Source: Halorubrum sp. CSM-61 (GTDB lineage: Archaea > Halobacteriota > Halobacteria > Halobacteriales > Haloferacaceae). From it: a DNA stretch of 64,000 nt. The notes under the pieces were generated by a model, which saw only the letters and a program-made list of their open reading frames with translations, had not been told where the DNA came from and searched no databases. This document shows positions 25,735 to 34,855 of this stretch, one piece after another (position 1 is the stretch's first letter; each line of letters starts with the position of its first letter). Made by a program: the position numbers and the translations under genes. Where the stretch lies: contig NZ_RJJW01000002.1 of the NCBI RefSeq assembly GCF_003781945.1, positions 251,476 to 315,475 of the forward strand, given 5' to 3'.

Positions 25735-25806
25735 CCGTCGAATCCGTTTCTTCGGAGATACTCTCGTCCGAAACAGCCGGTCGCCAAAGCGTACTTTTGA
25801 CCGATA
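25735..25806 (+). mobile_element. Decayed end of the cassette family
   Basis: GTCGAATCCGTTTCTTCGGA, then a hairpin (CGGA ... TCCG), AAACAGCCGGTCG and TTTTGACC align with the inward sequence of the 39061 end of the 598-bp cassette and the 19008 end of the 431-bp cassette. No matching opposite end or target duplication was found, so this is probably a remnant. It lies between the thiD stop and element copy 5. Confidence 0.5.
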
Positions 25807-25876
25807 GCGGGAGTAGGTATTGCACGTTAGTTGATCGAGGTTTTATACGTGATCGGGTGACGTTGCTAGCGGCTGT

Positions 25877-26164
25877 TTATAAGCGAACTGCGATGCTACG
25901 GTGGAGGCTTCCAAAGCCCCAGCCGTGAGGGCGGCGCACGCTTGCTGCGCTCCTCAGTCGCTCGTTTCACTCGCTCCCTGTGGTGCTTACGTCGCCTGCG
26001 CCGCCCTCACGGCTGCCCCTTTGAGTCCCGCCCCGCACAGCAACGCGCCTCACACCTCCCCAGCCTCGTCGCTGGCGGCTGTCGCCGCCAGCGACTCCCT
26101 CGCGCGTGCTGCTCGGCCGCGAGGCGGCCTCGCAGGCACGCGCCACTGCGTTGTAGCTTTAAAA
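25877..26164 (-). repeat. Dispersed structured element, copy 5 (candidate ncRNA), minus strand
   Basis: Read on the minus strand, the copy starts with TTTTAAAG (26164-26157) followed by AGTGGCGCG. A 12-bp perfect hairpin lies at 26095-26068 (GTCGCTGGCGGC, loop GACA). The GGGACTCAAAGGGGC block follows, then a 19-bp perfect stem between 26015-25997 and 25938-25920. It ends with CTGGGGCTTTGG and a diverged tail whose TTATAA is at 25882-25877. The stem bases differ from those of the copy at 39082-39443 at several positions, always on both strands. No protein gene is supported between 25710 and 26288. Confidence 0.8.
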
Positions 26165-26170
26165 GCGATC

Positions 26171-26219
26171 ATCGGCGTCACTCACGGTTGCTTTTAAATA
26201 TTGAAGCGCGGACGCCGAT
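26171..26219. repeat. 9-bp inverted repeat upstream of element copy 5
   Basis: ATCGGCGTC at 26171-26179 and GACGCCGAT at 26211-26219 form a perfect inverted repeat around an AT-rich centre (CTTTTAAATATTG). It lies just upstream of the copy-5 TATA-like box and just downstream of the small membrane protein gene. Role unknown. Confidence 0.45.
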
Positions 26220-26288
26220 CTGCAATACTCACTCCCGCTATCACTCATCGGCTGACGGTTTCAGCGGGACCGCTCACCGAGTCCGAAC

Positions 26289-26492
26289 TCACTCCCCGTC
26301 GGCGCTCGCGAAGAACTCCACGTCGCCGGCGATGACCGCGCTCGCGATCACCGCCGCGCCGACGAGCACGGCGACGACGAGCGTCGTCAGGGTCACGCCG
26401 AGCGTGTCGCCGCCGACCGCGACGCCGACGAACGCGCCGACGGCTCCGCCCACGCCGCCCGCGATGATCGCGAGCGTCTTCGCCTCGCTCAT
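26289..26492 (-). CDS. Small two-helix membrane protein, hypothetical
   Basis: A 67-aa protein with two hydrophobic segments (LAIIAGGVGGAVGAFVGVAV and VTLTTLVVAVLVGAAVIASA) joined by a short GGDT turn, plus an acidic C-terminus. The glycine-zipper pattern in the first helix suggests oligomerisation or tight helix packing. A TTTATCTG box sits 20-27 bp before the ATG. No family is recognised and the function is unknown. Confidence 0.7.
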   Translation of the reverse strand: MSEAKTLAIIAGGVGGAVGAFVGVAVGGDTLGVTLTTLVVAVLVGAAVIASAVIAGDVEFFASADGE

Positions 26493-26594
26493 AGGTGTCG
26501 GTTCGTCAACACGGCAGATAAACGTTCGCGTCGGGTTCTCTCGGGTGATAACGCCTCGTCGCGGTCGCCGCGTCGCGTCCGATCCGCGACCGCC

Positions 26595-27533
26595 TCAGCG
26601 AGGGTACCGTCGGCCGAGGTCGACGTTCGGTCCGTCGGCGTCGGTTCCCTCGTCGCCTTCCCCCTCTCCCTCGCTCTCACCCTCATTGCCGCCCGGACTC
26701 ACGCTCCCGGTGCGATAGCCGGCCATGTCGAGGGTGACGTACTCGAACCCCGCGTCGGTGAGGTGCTCGTGGACCGCGTCGGCGAAGGCGGGATCGAGCG
26801 CGCGCTCCAGCTCGTCGGGCGCGATCTCGACGCGCGCGAGCCCGTCGTGGTCGCGGACGCGGAACCCCTCGAACCCCCACTCGCGGAGCACCCGCTCGGC
26901 CTTCTCGACGCGAGTCAACCGCTCCTCCGTCACCTCCAGCCCGGTCGGGATCCGCGAGGAGAGACACGCCATGGAGGGCTTGTCGGCGACCGACAGGTCG
27001 TACGCCGCGGCGATCTCGCGGACCTCGTCTTTCGTGATCTCGGCGTCCAAAAGCGGCGAGAACACGTCGAGCTCCTCGACCGCGCGCAGGCCGGGGCGGT
27101 GGCCCTCGCCGGGGTCGTCGGCGTTGGTCCCGTCGCAGACGGTGCCGATACCGAGCTCTTGAGCCGTCTCGTACATCCGGCCGAGCCGCATCGTCCGGCA
27201 GTGGTAACACCGGTCGCCGTCGTTGGCGACGAAGTTCGGGTCGTCGAGCTCCGAGAAGGTGACCGTCTCGTGGCGGATTCCGATCTCGTCGGCGACCCGC
27301 GTCGCGTCGTCGAGCTCCGCGGCCGGCAGCGTCTCGCTGCGCGCCGTACAGGCGACCGCGTCGTCGCCGAGCGCGTCGCGCGCGAGCGCCGCGACGACCG
27401 CGGAGTCGACCCCGCCGGAGAAGGCGACGAGGACCCCGTCGCGCTCGGCGAGCGCGTCGCGGGCGGCCGCCGCTTTCGCCGCCGTCTCGGGGGCGAGGTC
27501 GCTCCCGTCGGCGGCGAGGGTGTGCTGGCTCAT
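26595..27533 (-). CDS. larE: ATP-dependent sacrificial sulfur transferase LarE
   Basis: A 312-aa PP-loop enzyme that inserts sulfur into the nickel-pincer nucleotide cofactor of lactate racemase-type enzymes. VLVAFSGGVDSAVVAALA near residue 33 is the PP-loop. GDRCYHCRTMRLGR carries a CxxC pair, and KPSMACLSSRIPTG carries the cysteine at the site expected for the sulfur donor. Three cysteines in these positions could indicate the Fe-S-cluster version of LarE, but this is inference. The C-terminal roughly 25 residues are an acidic Gly/Glu tail. larB is in the same window (62486-63268), but no larC is seen. Confidence 0.9.
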   Translation of the reverse strand: MSQHTLAADGSDLAPETAAKAAAARDALAERDGVLVAFSGGVDSAVVAALARDALGDDAVACTARSETLPAAELDDATRVADEIGIRHETVTFSELDDPNFVANDGDRCYHCRTMRLGRMYETAQELGIGTVCDGTNADDPGEGHRPGLRAVEELDVFSPLLDAEITKDEVREIAAAYDLSVADKPSMACLSSRIPTGLEVTEERLTRVEKAERVLREWGFEGFRVRDHDGLARVEIAPDELERALDPAFADAVHEHLTDAGFEYVTLDMAGYRTGSVSPGGNEGESEGEGEGDEGTDADGPNVDLGRRYPR

Positions 27534-27666
27534 GAACCCGGATTCGCGGTCGGCGGGAAAAAGCGCGTCGGCCGCGGACGATCGGGATCAAGTGGGGTCG
27601 ACGTGGCCGCCCTGGCGGCTCGGGACCCCCTATCCTTTTGCGCGTTGCCGCGATACCCGCGGACAG

Positions 27667-29697
27667 ATGGAGTTGGAGGCGATCCCCGGCGTCGGCGCGA
27701 AGACGGCCGCGGCGTTACGCGAGCTCGACGATCCGGTCGCGACCGTCGAGTCCGGCGACGTGGCCGCGATCGCCCGCGCTCCCGGCGTCAACGAGGCCCG
27801 AGCGGCCCGCATCGCCCGCGGCGCGATCCGACGGCGACACGGCGACGACGGGCGCGTGCTGGCGACCGACCGCGCCCGCGAGGTGTACCGGGAGGCGATC
27901 GACCTGCTGCGCGAGCGCACCGTCACCGACTACGCCGCGAAGCGGCTGGAGACGTTCTACCCGAGCGCCTCGGCCTCGCGGATCGACGAGGCGCAGGCGT
28001 TCGTCGAGGACGCGGTCGAACGCGACCCCGACCCCGCGATCCGCGAGGCGCTGGCCGGGGTCGAACCGCTGGCGGACCCGCCGACCGTCCGGGTGCGCGA
28101 CCGCTGTCTCGCGACGGCCGACGCCGAGACCCTCGCCCGCGCCGAGTCGGCGGTCCCGGAGCTGTCGGTCGAGACGGTCGAGGACACTCGCGATATCTCC
28201 GAACTCGCGCGGTCGTACGCGACCGTGATCGTCTTGGACGAGGAGTTCGCCGGGCTCGACGTCGAGGGCGACGTTCACGTCCGCCCGAACGCCCTCGACG
28301 AGCCCGCCGAGACCGTCCCCGAGCGCCTGCTCGCCTTCTTCGCCGCGAACCGCGAGCGGCTGGAGGCCGCCGCGGCGGTCCACGAGGCGGCCGCGGCGGC
28401 GGGCGATCCCGTCGCCGACGGCGACCCCGCGGCCGACCTCGACCGCCTCCGCGACGCGCTCGCGCGGCTCGACGACGACGGGACGGTCGTCGGCGACGGA
28501 GAGCTCGAACGGCTGACCGCCGCCGTCGACGATCTCGACGCCGCGGTGTCGACCGCGGAGTCGGTCGCCGACGACCGGCTCCGTGAGGCGATCCGCGAGC
28601 GCGACGTGACCATCGAGGGGACCGACTTCCTCTCCCTGGTCGAGCAGGGCGCCCGCGTCGACTCGCTTCTGGACCGCGAGCTGGCCGACGAGTACGACGA
28701 GGCCATCGAGCGCGCCCGCGAGCACCTCGCGGACGCGCTCCGCTTGGAGCCCGAGGAGGCGGAGCTCGCCGACCGCGTCTTCGGCGGCGACCCCTCCTTT
28801 CCGGTCGAGCACGACGAGAGCGCGGTGTCGCGGCTCCGCACCGAGCTCTCGGCGGCGCGCGACCGACGGGCCGCCCGGCTGAAGGCGGAGCTCGCGAGCG
28901 ACCTCGGCGACCTGCGGGAGCCCGTGGAGGAGCTGGTGCGCGACGCCCTCGAACTCGACGTGGAGCTGGCGATCGCGCGGTTCGCGCGCGACTTCGACTG
29001 CGTCATGCCCGAGGTGGTCGACCCGGACGGGGGCCGCGAGGAGGGAGCCGGCGAAACGGCGGGCTTCCGCATCGAGGGCGGTCGCTCCCCGCTCCTCGAC
29101 GTCGACTTCGAGGACGCCGAGCCGGTCGACTACGCGGTCTCGGGCGCGACGCTCCTCTCGGGGGTCAACTCCGGCGGGAAGACCTCCACGCTCGATTTGG
29201 TGGCGCTCGTGGTGGTGTTGGCGCAGATGGGGATGCCGGTCCCCGCCGAGTCGGCAAGGGTCGAACGGTTCGAGGAGGTCCACTACTACGCCAAGTCGCA
29301 GGGGACCCTCGACGCGGGCGCGTTCGAGGCGACGCTCCGGGACTTCGGCGATCTCGTCGAGGGCGCGGACGGCCGGCTCGTGTTGGTCGACGAGCTGGAG
29401 TCGATCACGGAGCCGGGCGCCTCCGCGAAGATCATCGCCGGCATCCTCGAGGCGCTCGACGAGCAGGACGCCACCGCCGTCTTCGTCTCCCACCTGGCTC
29501 GCGAGATCCGCGACGCCGCCGACTTCGACGTGGCGGTCGACGGGATCGAGGCCGCCGGGCTCGTCGACGGCGAGCTCCGGGTGAACCGCTCGCCGCGCAA
29601 GGGACACCTCGCGCGGTCGACGCCGGAGCTCATCGTCGAGAAGCTCGCCGGCGACCGCGGCGGCGACTTCTACGGGGACCTACTGGAGAAGTTCTGA
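27667..29697 (+). CDS. MutS-like ATPase with N-terminal helix-hairpin-helix
   Basis: A 676-aa protein. Two helix-hairpin-helix elements lie at the N-terminus (IPGVGAKTAAALRELDD, APGVNEARAARIARG). A long helical middle (about 80-460) corresponds to the MutS core/clamp region without a mismatch-recognition domain. The C-terminal MutS-type ABC ATPase has SGVNSGGKTSTLDLVAL (Walker A, about 497), LVLVDELESITEPG (Walker B, about 572) and FVSHLAREI. It belongs to the archaeal MutS5/MutS-like branch and lacks an endonuclease (Smr) domain. A role in DNA repair or recombination is inferred, not in classical mismatch recognition. The ATG at 27667 begins the HhH domain. Confidence 0.88.
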   Translation: MELEAIPGVGAKTAAALRELDDPVATVESGDVAAIARAPGVNEARAARIARGAIRRRHGDDGRVLATDRAREVYREAIDLLRERTVTDYAAKRLETFYPSASASRIDEAQAFVEDAVERDPDPAIREALAGVEPLADPPTVRVRDRCLATADAETLARAESAVPELSVETVEDTRDISELARSYATVIVLDEEFAGLDVEGDVHVRPNALDEPAETVPERLLAFFAANRERLEAAAAVHEAAAAAGDPVADGDPAADLDRLRDALARLDDDGTVVGDGELERLTAAVDDLDAAVSTAESVADDRLREAIRERDVTIEGTDFLSLVEQGARVDSLLDRELADEYDEAIERAREHLADALRLEPEEAELADRVFGGDPSFPVEHDESAVSRLRTELSAARDRRAARLKAELASDLGDLREPVEELVRDALELDVELAIARFARDFDCVMPEVVDPDGGREEGAGETAGFRIEGGRSPLLDVDFEDAEPVDYAVSGATLLSGVNSGGKTSTLDLVALVVVLAQMGMPVPAESARVERFEEVHYYAKSQGTLDAGAFEATLRDFGDLVEGADGRLVLVDELESITEPGASAKIIAGILEALDEQDATAVFVSHLAREIRDAADFDVAVDGIEAAGLVDGELRVNRSPRKGHLARSTPELIVEKLAGDRGGDFYGDLLEKF

Positions 29698-29723
29698 GAC
29701 GGGGAGGAATCGGCCGCGCGGCG

Positions 29724-30140
29724 CTACCGCTTCGGGTTGGACGATCGGTAGTTCTCGATCTCGACCACTTTTCGCGTCTCTTCGTGTGTGAGGTCGCTGT
29801 CGGCGGATACCACCGGCGAATCGAGTTCGCGTCCGACGGCCGCGACGGTCGCGTCGACGCCGTCGAGGAACGGTCCCTGGGCGCCGACCTCGTCGGCGAC
29901 GTATCCCGCCTCCTCGGACACCGCTTCGTCGACCGCGTAGACCTCCGTCCAAGCGAGCGCGCCGATCGCGTCGTCGACCGACGCGTCGGGGAGGTTTCCG
30001 ACGCCGACCAGCGTCTCGGCGTAGGCCGGTGCGGGTGCGATCCACGCCTCTCGGTCGCCGTCGTTCGCCTCGTAATACCGCTCGACGGCCGGTTCTCCGT
30101 TCAGGTAGTCGATGAGAAAGTTCGCGTCGAGGACCTTCAT
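29724..30140 (-). CDS. vapC: PIN-domain toxin VapC
   Basis: A 138-aa PIN-domain ribonuclease, the toxin of a VapBC pair. Acidic metal ligands are visible in KVLDANFLIDYLNG (Asp5), in the WTEVYAVDE region, and in the C-terminal GVDATVAAVGREL ... VVSADSDLTHEE. The family cleaves tRNA or other RNA when freed from its antitoxin. Its ATG overlaps the vapB stop by 4 bp, the usual antitoxin-toxin arrangement. Confidence 0.9.
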   Translation of the reverse strand: MKVLDANFLIDYLNGEPAVERYYEANDGDREAWIAPAPAYAETLVGVGNLPDASVDDAIGALAWTEVYAVDEAVSEEAGYVADEVGAQGPFLDGVDATVAAVGRELDSPVVSADSDLTHEETRKVVEIENYRSSNPKR

Positions 30141-30382
30141 AAACGCTCGCTGAGTCGACGCATCCGTTCTCTCTGCTCGGCTTTTGCCTCCTCACGTCTC
30201 TCGCGAAGCCGGTCGGCCTGCTCGTCCGACAGTAGTCCGAACCCGTCGTGGAAATCGCTCTCGTTCCCCTCCGACAGCAACCGTTCGAGCACGTCGTTGT
30301 AACTCTCTCCGCTCTGCCGACGGCGATCGAGGTGTCGTTTCACCCGGTCGCTCACCCGGATCTGCTCGTCCGCCGTTGCCAT
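30137..30382 (-). CDS. vapB: VapB-type antitoxin
   Basis: An 81-aa antitoxin. The N-terminal DEQIRVSDRVKRHLDRRRQS is a short DNA-binding/dimerisation segment of the type seen in archaeal VapB proteins (DUF7557-like, from memory). The rest is a charged helix (RLRERREEAKAEQRERMRRL) that should wrap around VapC. It is translated first and overlaps vapC by 4 bp. A palindrome between its TATA box and ATG suggests autoregulation. Confidence 0.88.
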   Translation of the reverse strand: MATADEQIRVSDRVKRHLDRRRQSGESYNDVLERLLSEGNESDFHDGFGLLSDEQADRLRERREEAKAEQRERMRRLSERL

Positions 30383-30387
30383 TTCGC

Positions 30388-30405
30388 GTCAACGTTGGCG
30401 TTGAC
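30388..30405 (-). promoter_or_regulatory. Putative vapBC operator
   Basis: GTCAACG and CGTTGAC form a perfect inverted repeat with a 4-bp spacer, placed between the AT-rich TATA region (AATATTC, about 30412-30418) and the vapB start at 30382. The position is typical for toxin-antitoxin autorepression. Confidence 0.65.
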
Positions 30406-30447
30406 ACGGCTTGAATATTGGGCCGTGAGGGGGTCCCGTCGTGAGGG

Positions 30448-31707
30448 CTACAACAGCACCGCGCCGGCGAGCCCGAGGAAGACGAAGAAACCGAGCACGT
30501 CGGTCGCGGTCGTGATGAAGATGGTCGCCGACGTGGCGGGGTCGTAGCCCAGCTTGTCGAGGACGAGCGGCGTGAGCGCGCCGAAGAAGCCGGCGATGAC
30601 GAGGTTCGCGACCATCGACACGCCGATCACGGCGCCGAGCAGGACTCCGAACTCACCGTACGAGAAGGCGGTCGCGATGACCGCCACCAAGGCCCCGGTG
30701 ATGACCCCGTTCGCCGCGCCGGCGATCGCCTCGTTCGCGATGACGCGCTTCCCGGTCGAAAGCGACACCTGGCCGAGCGAGATGCCGCGGACGGTGACCG
30801 CCATCGACTGCGTGCCGGCGTTGCCACCCATCCCCGCGACCACCGGCATGTACGCGGCGAGGATCGCGACGGCGGCGATCGTCGACTCGAAGAGCCCGAC
30901 CACCGCCGCGGCCATGAACGCGGTCGCGAGGTTGAGGACGAGCCACTTGTACCGCCGCCGGACCTTCTCGACCGGCCCGTCGAGCACGCTCTCCTCCTCC
31001 GCGACGCCGGTGAACTCGTAGAGCGTCTCGCCGGCGGCCTCGTCGATCAGCCGGAGGAGGTCGCTCGCGTAGATCACGCCCAAGACGTCGCCGTCCTCGT
31101 CGAGCACCGCCACGGTCCGCTCGCTGTTCTGCCGGAACACCGCGAGCACCTCCTCGTCGTCGCGGTCGTACCGAACCGAGGGCGTCTCCTGGAGGTGGTC
31201 CGTGATCCGCTCGGTCTCCGGGTCCGCCACCGAGATCGCCGCGCCGGGAAGCTCGCCGAGGAGCTCGTCCCCGTCGGTGACGAGGATCGTCGGTACTCGT
31301 CCCGTGCGCTCCTCGAAGCGGCGGACGCGCTCGGCCACCGCGTCGAACCCCCGGCTCCGATCGACGGTGACGTAGTCGAGGTTCATCAGCCCGGCCGCGC
31401 TCTCGGGGTCGAACGACAGCAGGAAGTCGATCTTCTCGCGGCGCTCGGCGTCGAGGGTCGCGAGCACCGCCTCGCGGGTCTCCGGGTCCGCGTATCCGAG
31501 CACGTCGGTCACCTCGTCCGGATCGAGCCGGTCGGTGAACGCCTCCAGTTGCGACCGGCTCATGTCCGCGACGAGCGCCTCCCGAGCGCTTTCCGGGAGC
31601 GAGAAGAACACGTCGCGCCGCTCGTCTCGCGGGAGGTCCGCGAACGGCACCGACGGCTCCAACGACATCGAGATGGTCTCCCCCGCGTCCTCAGCCTGAG
31701 TCGCCAT
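30448..31707 (-). CDS. mgtE: Magnesium transporter MgtE
   Basis: A 419-aa Mg2+ channel/transporter. The cytoplasmic N domain (FADLPRDERRDVFFSLPESA) is followed by paired CBS domains (about 125-250, including TVAVLDEDGDVLGVIYASDL). Five transmembrane helices follow, with the conserved GMGGNAGTQSMAVTVRGI in the second membrane segment and the ATSATIFITTATDVLGF loop lining the pore. The N and CBS domains sense intracellular Mg2+. The ATG at 31705-31707 is preferred; a GTG 24 bp upstream is possible. Confidence 0.94.
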   Translation of the reverse strand: MATQAEDAGETISMSLEPSVPFADLPRDERRDVFFSLPESAREALVADMSRSQLEAFTDRLDPDEVTDVLGYADPETREAVLATLDAERREKIDFLLSFDPESAAGLMNLDYVTVDRSRGFDAVAERVRRFEERTGRVPTILVTDGDELLGELPGAAISVADPETERITDHLQETPSVRYDRDDEEVLAVFRQNSERTVAVLDEDGDVLGVIYASDLLRLIDEAAGETLYEFTGVAEEESVLDGPVEKVRRRYKWLVLNLATAFMAAAVVGLFESTIAAVAILAAYMPVVAGMGGNAGTQSMAVTVRGISLGQVSLSTGKRVIANEAIAGAANGVITGALVAVIATAFSYGEFGVLLGAVIGVSMVANLVIAGFFGALTPLVLDKLGYDPATSATIFITTATDVLGFFVFLGLAGAVLL

Positions 31708-31801
31708 ACGATTGCGGCGCGACTGACTCACTAAATGGTACCGGGCGTGCGGCGATGCGGGGGTGCGGGCGTACGGAGGTGCTACACCAAAGTTCCCGCC
31801 C

Positions 31802-34753
31802 TCAGTCGTCGTCCGCGGCCGCCGGCTTCCGGCGGTCGTCGCGCGGCCCCTCCAGCTCCACGTCGGGGAGCATGTCGCGGAGGTACCGACCGGTGTGCGA
31901 GTCCTCCTCGCGGGCCACGTCCTCCGGGGTCCCGCCGGCGACCAGTTCGCCGCCGCCGTCGCCGCCCTCGGGACCGAGGTCGATCACGCGGTCGGCGTTC
32001 TTGACGAGGTCGAGCTCGTGTTCGATGACGACGGCCGTGTTGCCGGCGTCGACGAGGCGGTGGAGCACGTCGATCAGCTTGCGCTCGTCCTCCTTGTGGA
32101 GCCCCGTCGTCGGCTCGTCGAGCAGGTAGAGGGTGTCGCCGGTCGCCTTCTTGCCGAGCTCCTCTGCGAGCTTCACGCGCTGCGCCTCGCCGCCGGAGAG
32201 CGTGGTGGAGGGCTGGCCCAGCTCCATGTAGCCGAGCCCCACGTCCTTCAGCAGCTTCAGGCGGCGCTGGAGCCCCCGGTGGCTCTCGAAGAAGTCGTAC
32301 GCCTCGTCGACGCTCATGTCGAGCACGTCCGAGATGGTCGCGCCCTTGTACTCCACCTCGAGCGTCTCGTCGTTGTAGCGCGCGCCGCCGCACTCCTCGC
32401 AGGGGACGTACACGTCCGAGAGGAAGTTCATCTCGATCTTCACGGTCCCCTGTCCGCCGCACTCCTCGCAGCGCCCGCCCTTCACGTTGAAGGAGAAGCG
32501 GCCCTTCTCGTAGCCGCGGCGCTTCGCGAGCTTGGTCTCCGCGAACAGCTCGCGGACGTAGTCGAACACGTCGGTGTACGTCGCGGGGTTCGAGCGCGGC
32601 GTCCGGCCGATCGGCGACTGGTCGATGAGCCGCACCGTCTCGATCCCCGCTTTCCCCTCGATCGCGTCGTGCTCGCCGGGGTCGACCGAAGTGTTGTCGT
32701 TCATCTCGCGGACGAGTCCCTTGTACAGCACGTCGTGGACGAGCGTCGACTTCCCGGAGCCGGAGACGCCCGTGACCGTCGTCAGCGTCCCGAGCGGGAC
32801 CGACACGTCGAGGTCCTTGAGGTTGTGCTGGCGGGCGCCCCGCACCGTCAGCTCGCCGTCCGGCTCGCGGCGCTCGGCGGGTACCGGGATCTCCCTGCGG
32901 CCCGCGAGGTAGTCGGCGGTGATCGAGTCGTCGGCCGCGACGATGTCGTCGAAGTCGCCCTGCGCGACCACCTCGCCGCCCCGCTTGCCGGGGCCGGGCC
33001 CCATGTCGATGATCTCGTCGGCGCGGCGCATCGTCTCCTCGTCGTGCTCGACGACGACGAGGGTGTTCCCGAGGTCGCGGAGCCCCGCGAGGGTGTTCAG
33101 CAGGCGGTCGTTGTCGCGCTGGTGGAGCCCGATCGACGGCTCGTCTAAGACGTACAGCACGCCTACGAGCCCCGAGCCGACCTGCGTCGCGAGCCGGATG
33201 CGCTGGCTCTCGCCGCCGGAGAGCGTCGACGCCTCGCGGTCGAGCGTGAGGTACTCCAGGCCGACCTCCTCCATGAAGCCGAGCCGGGCGCGGATCTCTT
33301 TTAAGATCTCCGCGGCGATGGTCGTCTCGCGCTCGTTCAGCTCCGCCTCCATCCCCTCGAAGTGCTCGCGCGCCTCGGCGATCGACATCTCGTTGACCTC
33401 GGTGATCGCGGTGCTCGCGACGAACACGTGCCGCGACTGCTCTTTCAGGCGGGTGCCCTCGCACTCCGGGCACGTCGTCACGGCCATGTACTCCTCGATG
33501 TGGTCGCGGGCGCGCTCGGAGTCGGTCTCGACGTGACGGCGCTCTAAGTTCGGGATGACGCCCTCGAACCGCTCGGTCTTCTCGCGGGTGCCGTTCTTGG
33601 TGGTCCACTCGAAGTGGACCAGATCGTCGGTGCCGTAGAGGAACTGCCGCCGGATCGACTCGTCGAGCTCCTCGAAGGGCGCGTCCAGCGAGACGCCGAA
33701 GTGGTCGGCGACGTTGTCGAGCTGGCGGGAGTAGTAGGTGCGGTCGTAGCTCCACGGCTCGAAGACGTGTTTGAGGGGCTTGGAGGGGTCCTCGACGACG
33801 AGGCCCTCGTCGACCTCCTTCGTTGAGCCGATCCCCTCACACTCGGGACAGGCCCCGTAGGGGCTGTTAAAGGAGAACGAGCGCGTCTCGATCGCGGAGA
33901 ACTGCACGTCGGAGTTGGGGTTGCCCAGCTCCTCGGAGAACTCGACGACGAGCCGGTCGTCGCGATCGGCGTCGGCCGCGAGCGATCCGGTCGAGCGCGC
34001 GTTCGACGCGAACGGCACGTCCTCGGGCGGGTCGGGGACGATCAGCTTGAGCGCGCCGTCCGCCTCCTCCAAGGCGGTCTCGACGGAGTCCGTGATCCGC
34101 GACCGGGCATCGGACGAGATCGTCACGCGGTCGACGATCACGTCGATCGTGTGGTCGTAGTTCTCGTCGAGGTCGGGGTCGTCCAAGGTCAGGTCGATCG
34201 GCTCGCCGTCGACCTCGACGCGGGCGTACCCGTCGCTCACGAGCTCCTCGAAGCGGTCCTCGAACGCGCCCTTCTGGTCGCGGACGACCGGCGCCGCGAT
34301 CTTCGCGCGGGTGCCCTCGGGCAGGTCGAGGATCTGGTTCACCATGTCCTGTGCGGACTGCTCGCCGACCTCCTCGCCGGTGACGGGGTCGTACTGGGTG
34401 CCGATCCGGGCGTACAGCAGCCGGAGGTAGTCGTGCAGCTCGGTGACGGTCCCCACGGTCGAGCGGGGGTTGTTCGCGGCGTTCTTCTGGTCGATCGAGA
34501 TCGCGGGCGAGAGCCCCTCGACGGACTCCACCTGGGGTTTGTCCATCTGCCCGAGGAAGTTGCGGGCGTACGCCGACAGCGACTCGATGTACCGGCGCTG
34601 TCCCTCGGCGTAGACGGTGTCGAACGCGAGCGACGACTTCCCCGACCCGGAGAGCCCGGTGACGACGGTGAACTCCTCCCGTGGAATCCGGACGTCGAGG
34701 TCCTTGAGGTTGTGCTCCTCGGCGCCGCGGACCTCGATGTAGTCCTTGCTCAT
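31802..34753 (-). CDS. uvrA: Excinuclease ABC subunit A
   Basis: A 983-aa DNA-damage-recognition ATPase of nucleotide excision repair. The first ATP site is [20 protein letters not shown]. The first zinc module has [13 protein letters not shown], and [20 protein letters not shown] is an ABC signature. The second site is [16 protein letters not shown], followed by the CEECGGQG ... CEECGGARY zinc module and the second [17 protein letters not shown]. The C-terminus is short and charged. The ATG at 34751-34753 ([17 protein letters not shown]) is chosen over a GTG 12 bp upstream. UvrB and UvrC are outside the window. Confidence 0.97.
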   Translation of the reverse strand: MSKDYIEVRGAEEHNLKDLDVRIPREEFTVVTGLSGSGKSSLAFDTVYAEGQRRYIESLSAYARNFLGQMDKPQVESVEGLSPAISIDQKNAANNPRSTVGTVTELHDYLRLLYARIGTQYDPVTGEEVGEQSAQDMVNQILDLPEGTRAKIAAPVVRDQKGAFEDRFEELVSDGYARVEVDGEPIDLTLDDPDLDENYDHTIDVIVDRVTISSDARSRITDSVETALEEADGALKLIVPDPPEDVPFASNARSTGSLAADADRDDRLVVEFSEELGNPNSDVQFSAIETRSFSFNSPYGACPECEGIGSTKEVDEGLVVEDPSKPLKHVFEPWSYDRTYYSRQLDNVADHFGVSLDAPFEELDESIRRQFLYGTDDLVHFEWTTKNGTREKTERFEGVIPNLERRHVETDSERARDHIEEYMAVTTCPECEGTRLKEQSRHVFVASTAITEVNEMSIAEAREHFEGMEAELNERETTIAAEILKEIRARLGFMEEVGLEYLTLDREASTLSGGESQRIRLATQVGSGLVGVLYVLDEPSIGLHQRDNDRLLNTLAGLRDLGNTLVVVEHDEETMRRADEIIDMGPGPGKRGGEVVAQGDFDDIVAADDSITADYLAGRREIPVPAERREPDGELTVRGARQHNLKDLDVSVPLGTLTTVTGVSGSGKSTLVHDVLYKGLVREMNDNTSVDPGEHDAIEGKAGIETVRLIDQSPIGRTPRSNPATYTDVFDYVRELFAETKLAKRRGYEKGRFSFNVKGGRCEECGGQGTVKIEMNFLSDVYVPCEECGGARYNDETLEVEYKGATISDVLDMSVDEAYDFFESHRGLQRRLKLLKDVGLGYMELGQPSTTLSGGEAQRVKLAEELGKKATGDTLYLLDEPTTGLHKEDERKLIDVLHRLVDAGNTAVVIEHELDLVKNADRVIDLGPEGGDGGGELVAGGTPEDVAREEDSHTGRYLRDMLPDVELEGPRDDRRKPAAADDD

Positions 34754-34855
34754 CTTGTACCTCACTATTGCGTGCGCGCGCGGGAATACCCGTCGGTCTC
34801 GGCGGTCTGCGGCGCTGGCGGCGAAGGGAGCAGACGAAGGAGACTCGGGTGCCCG

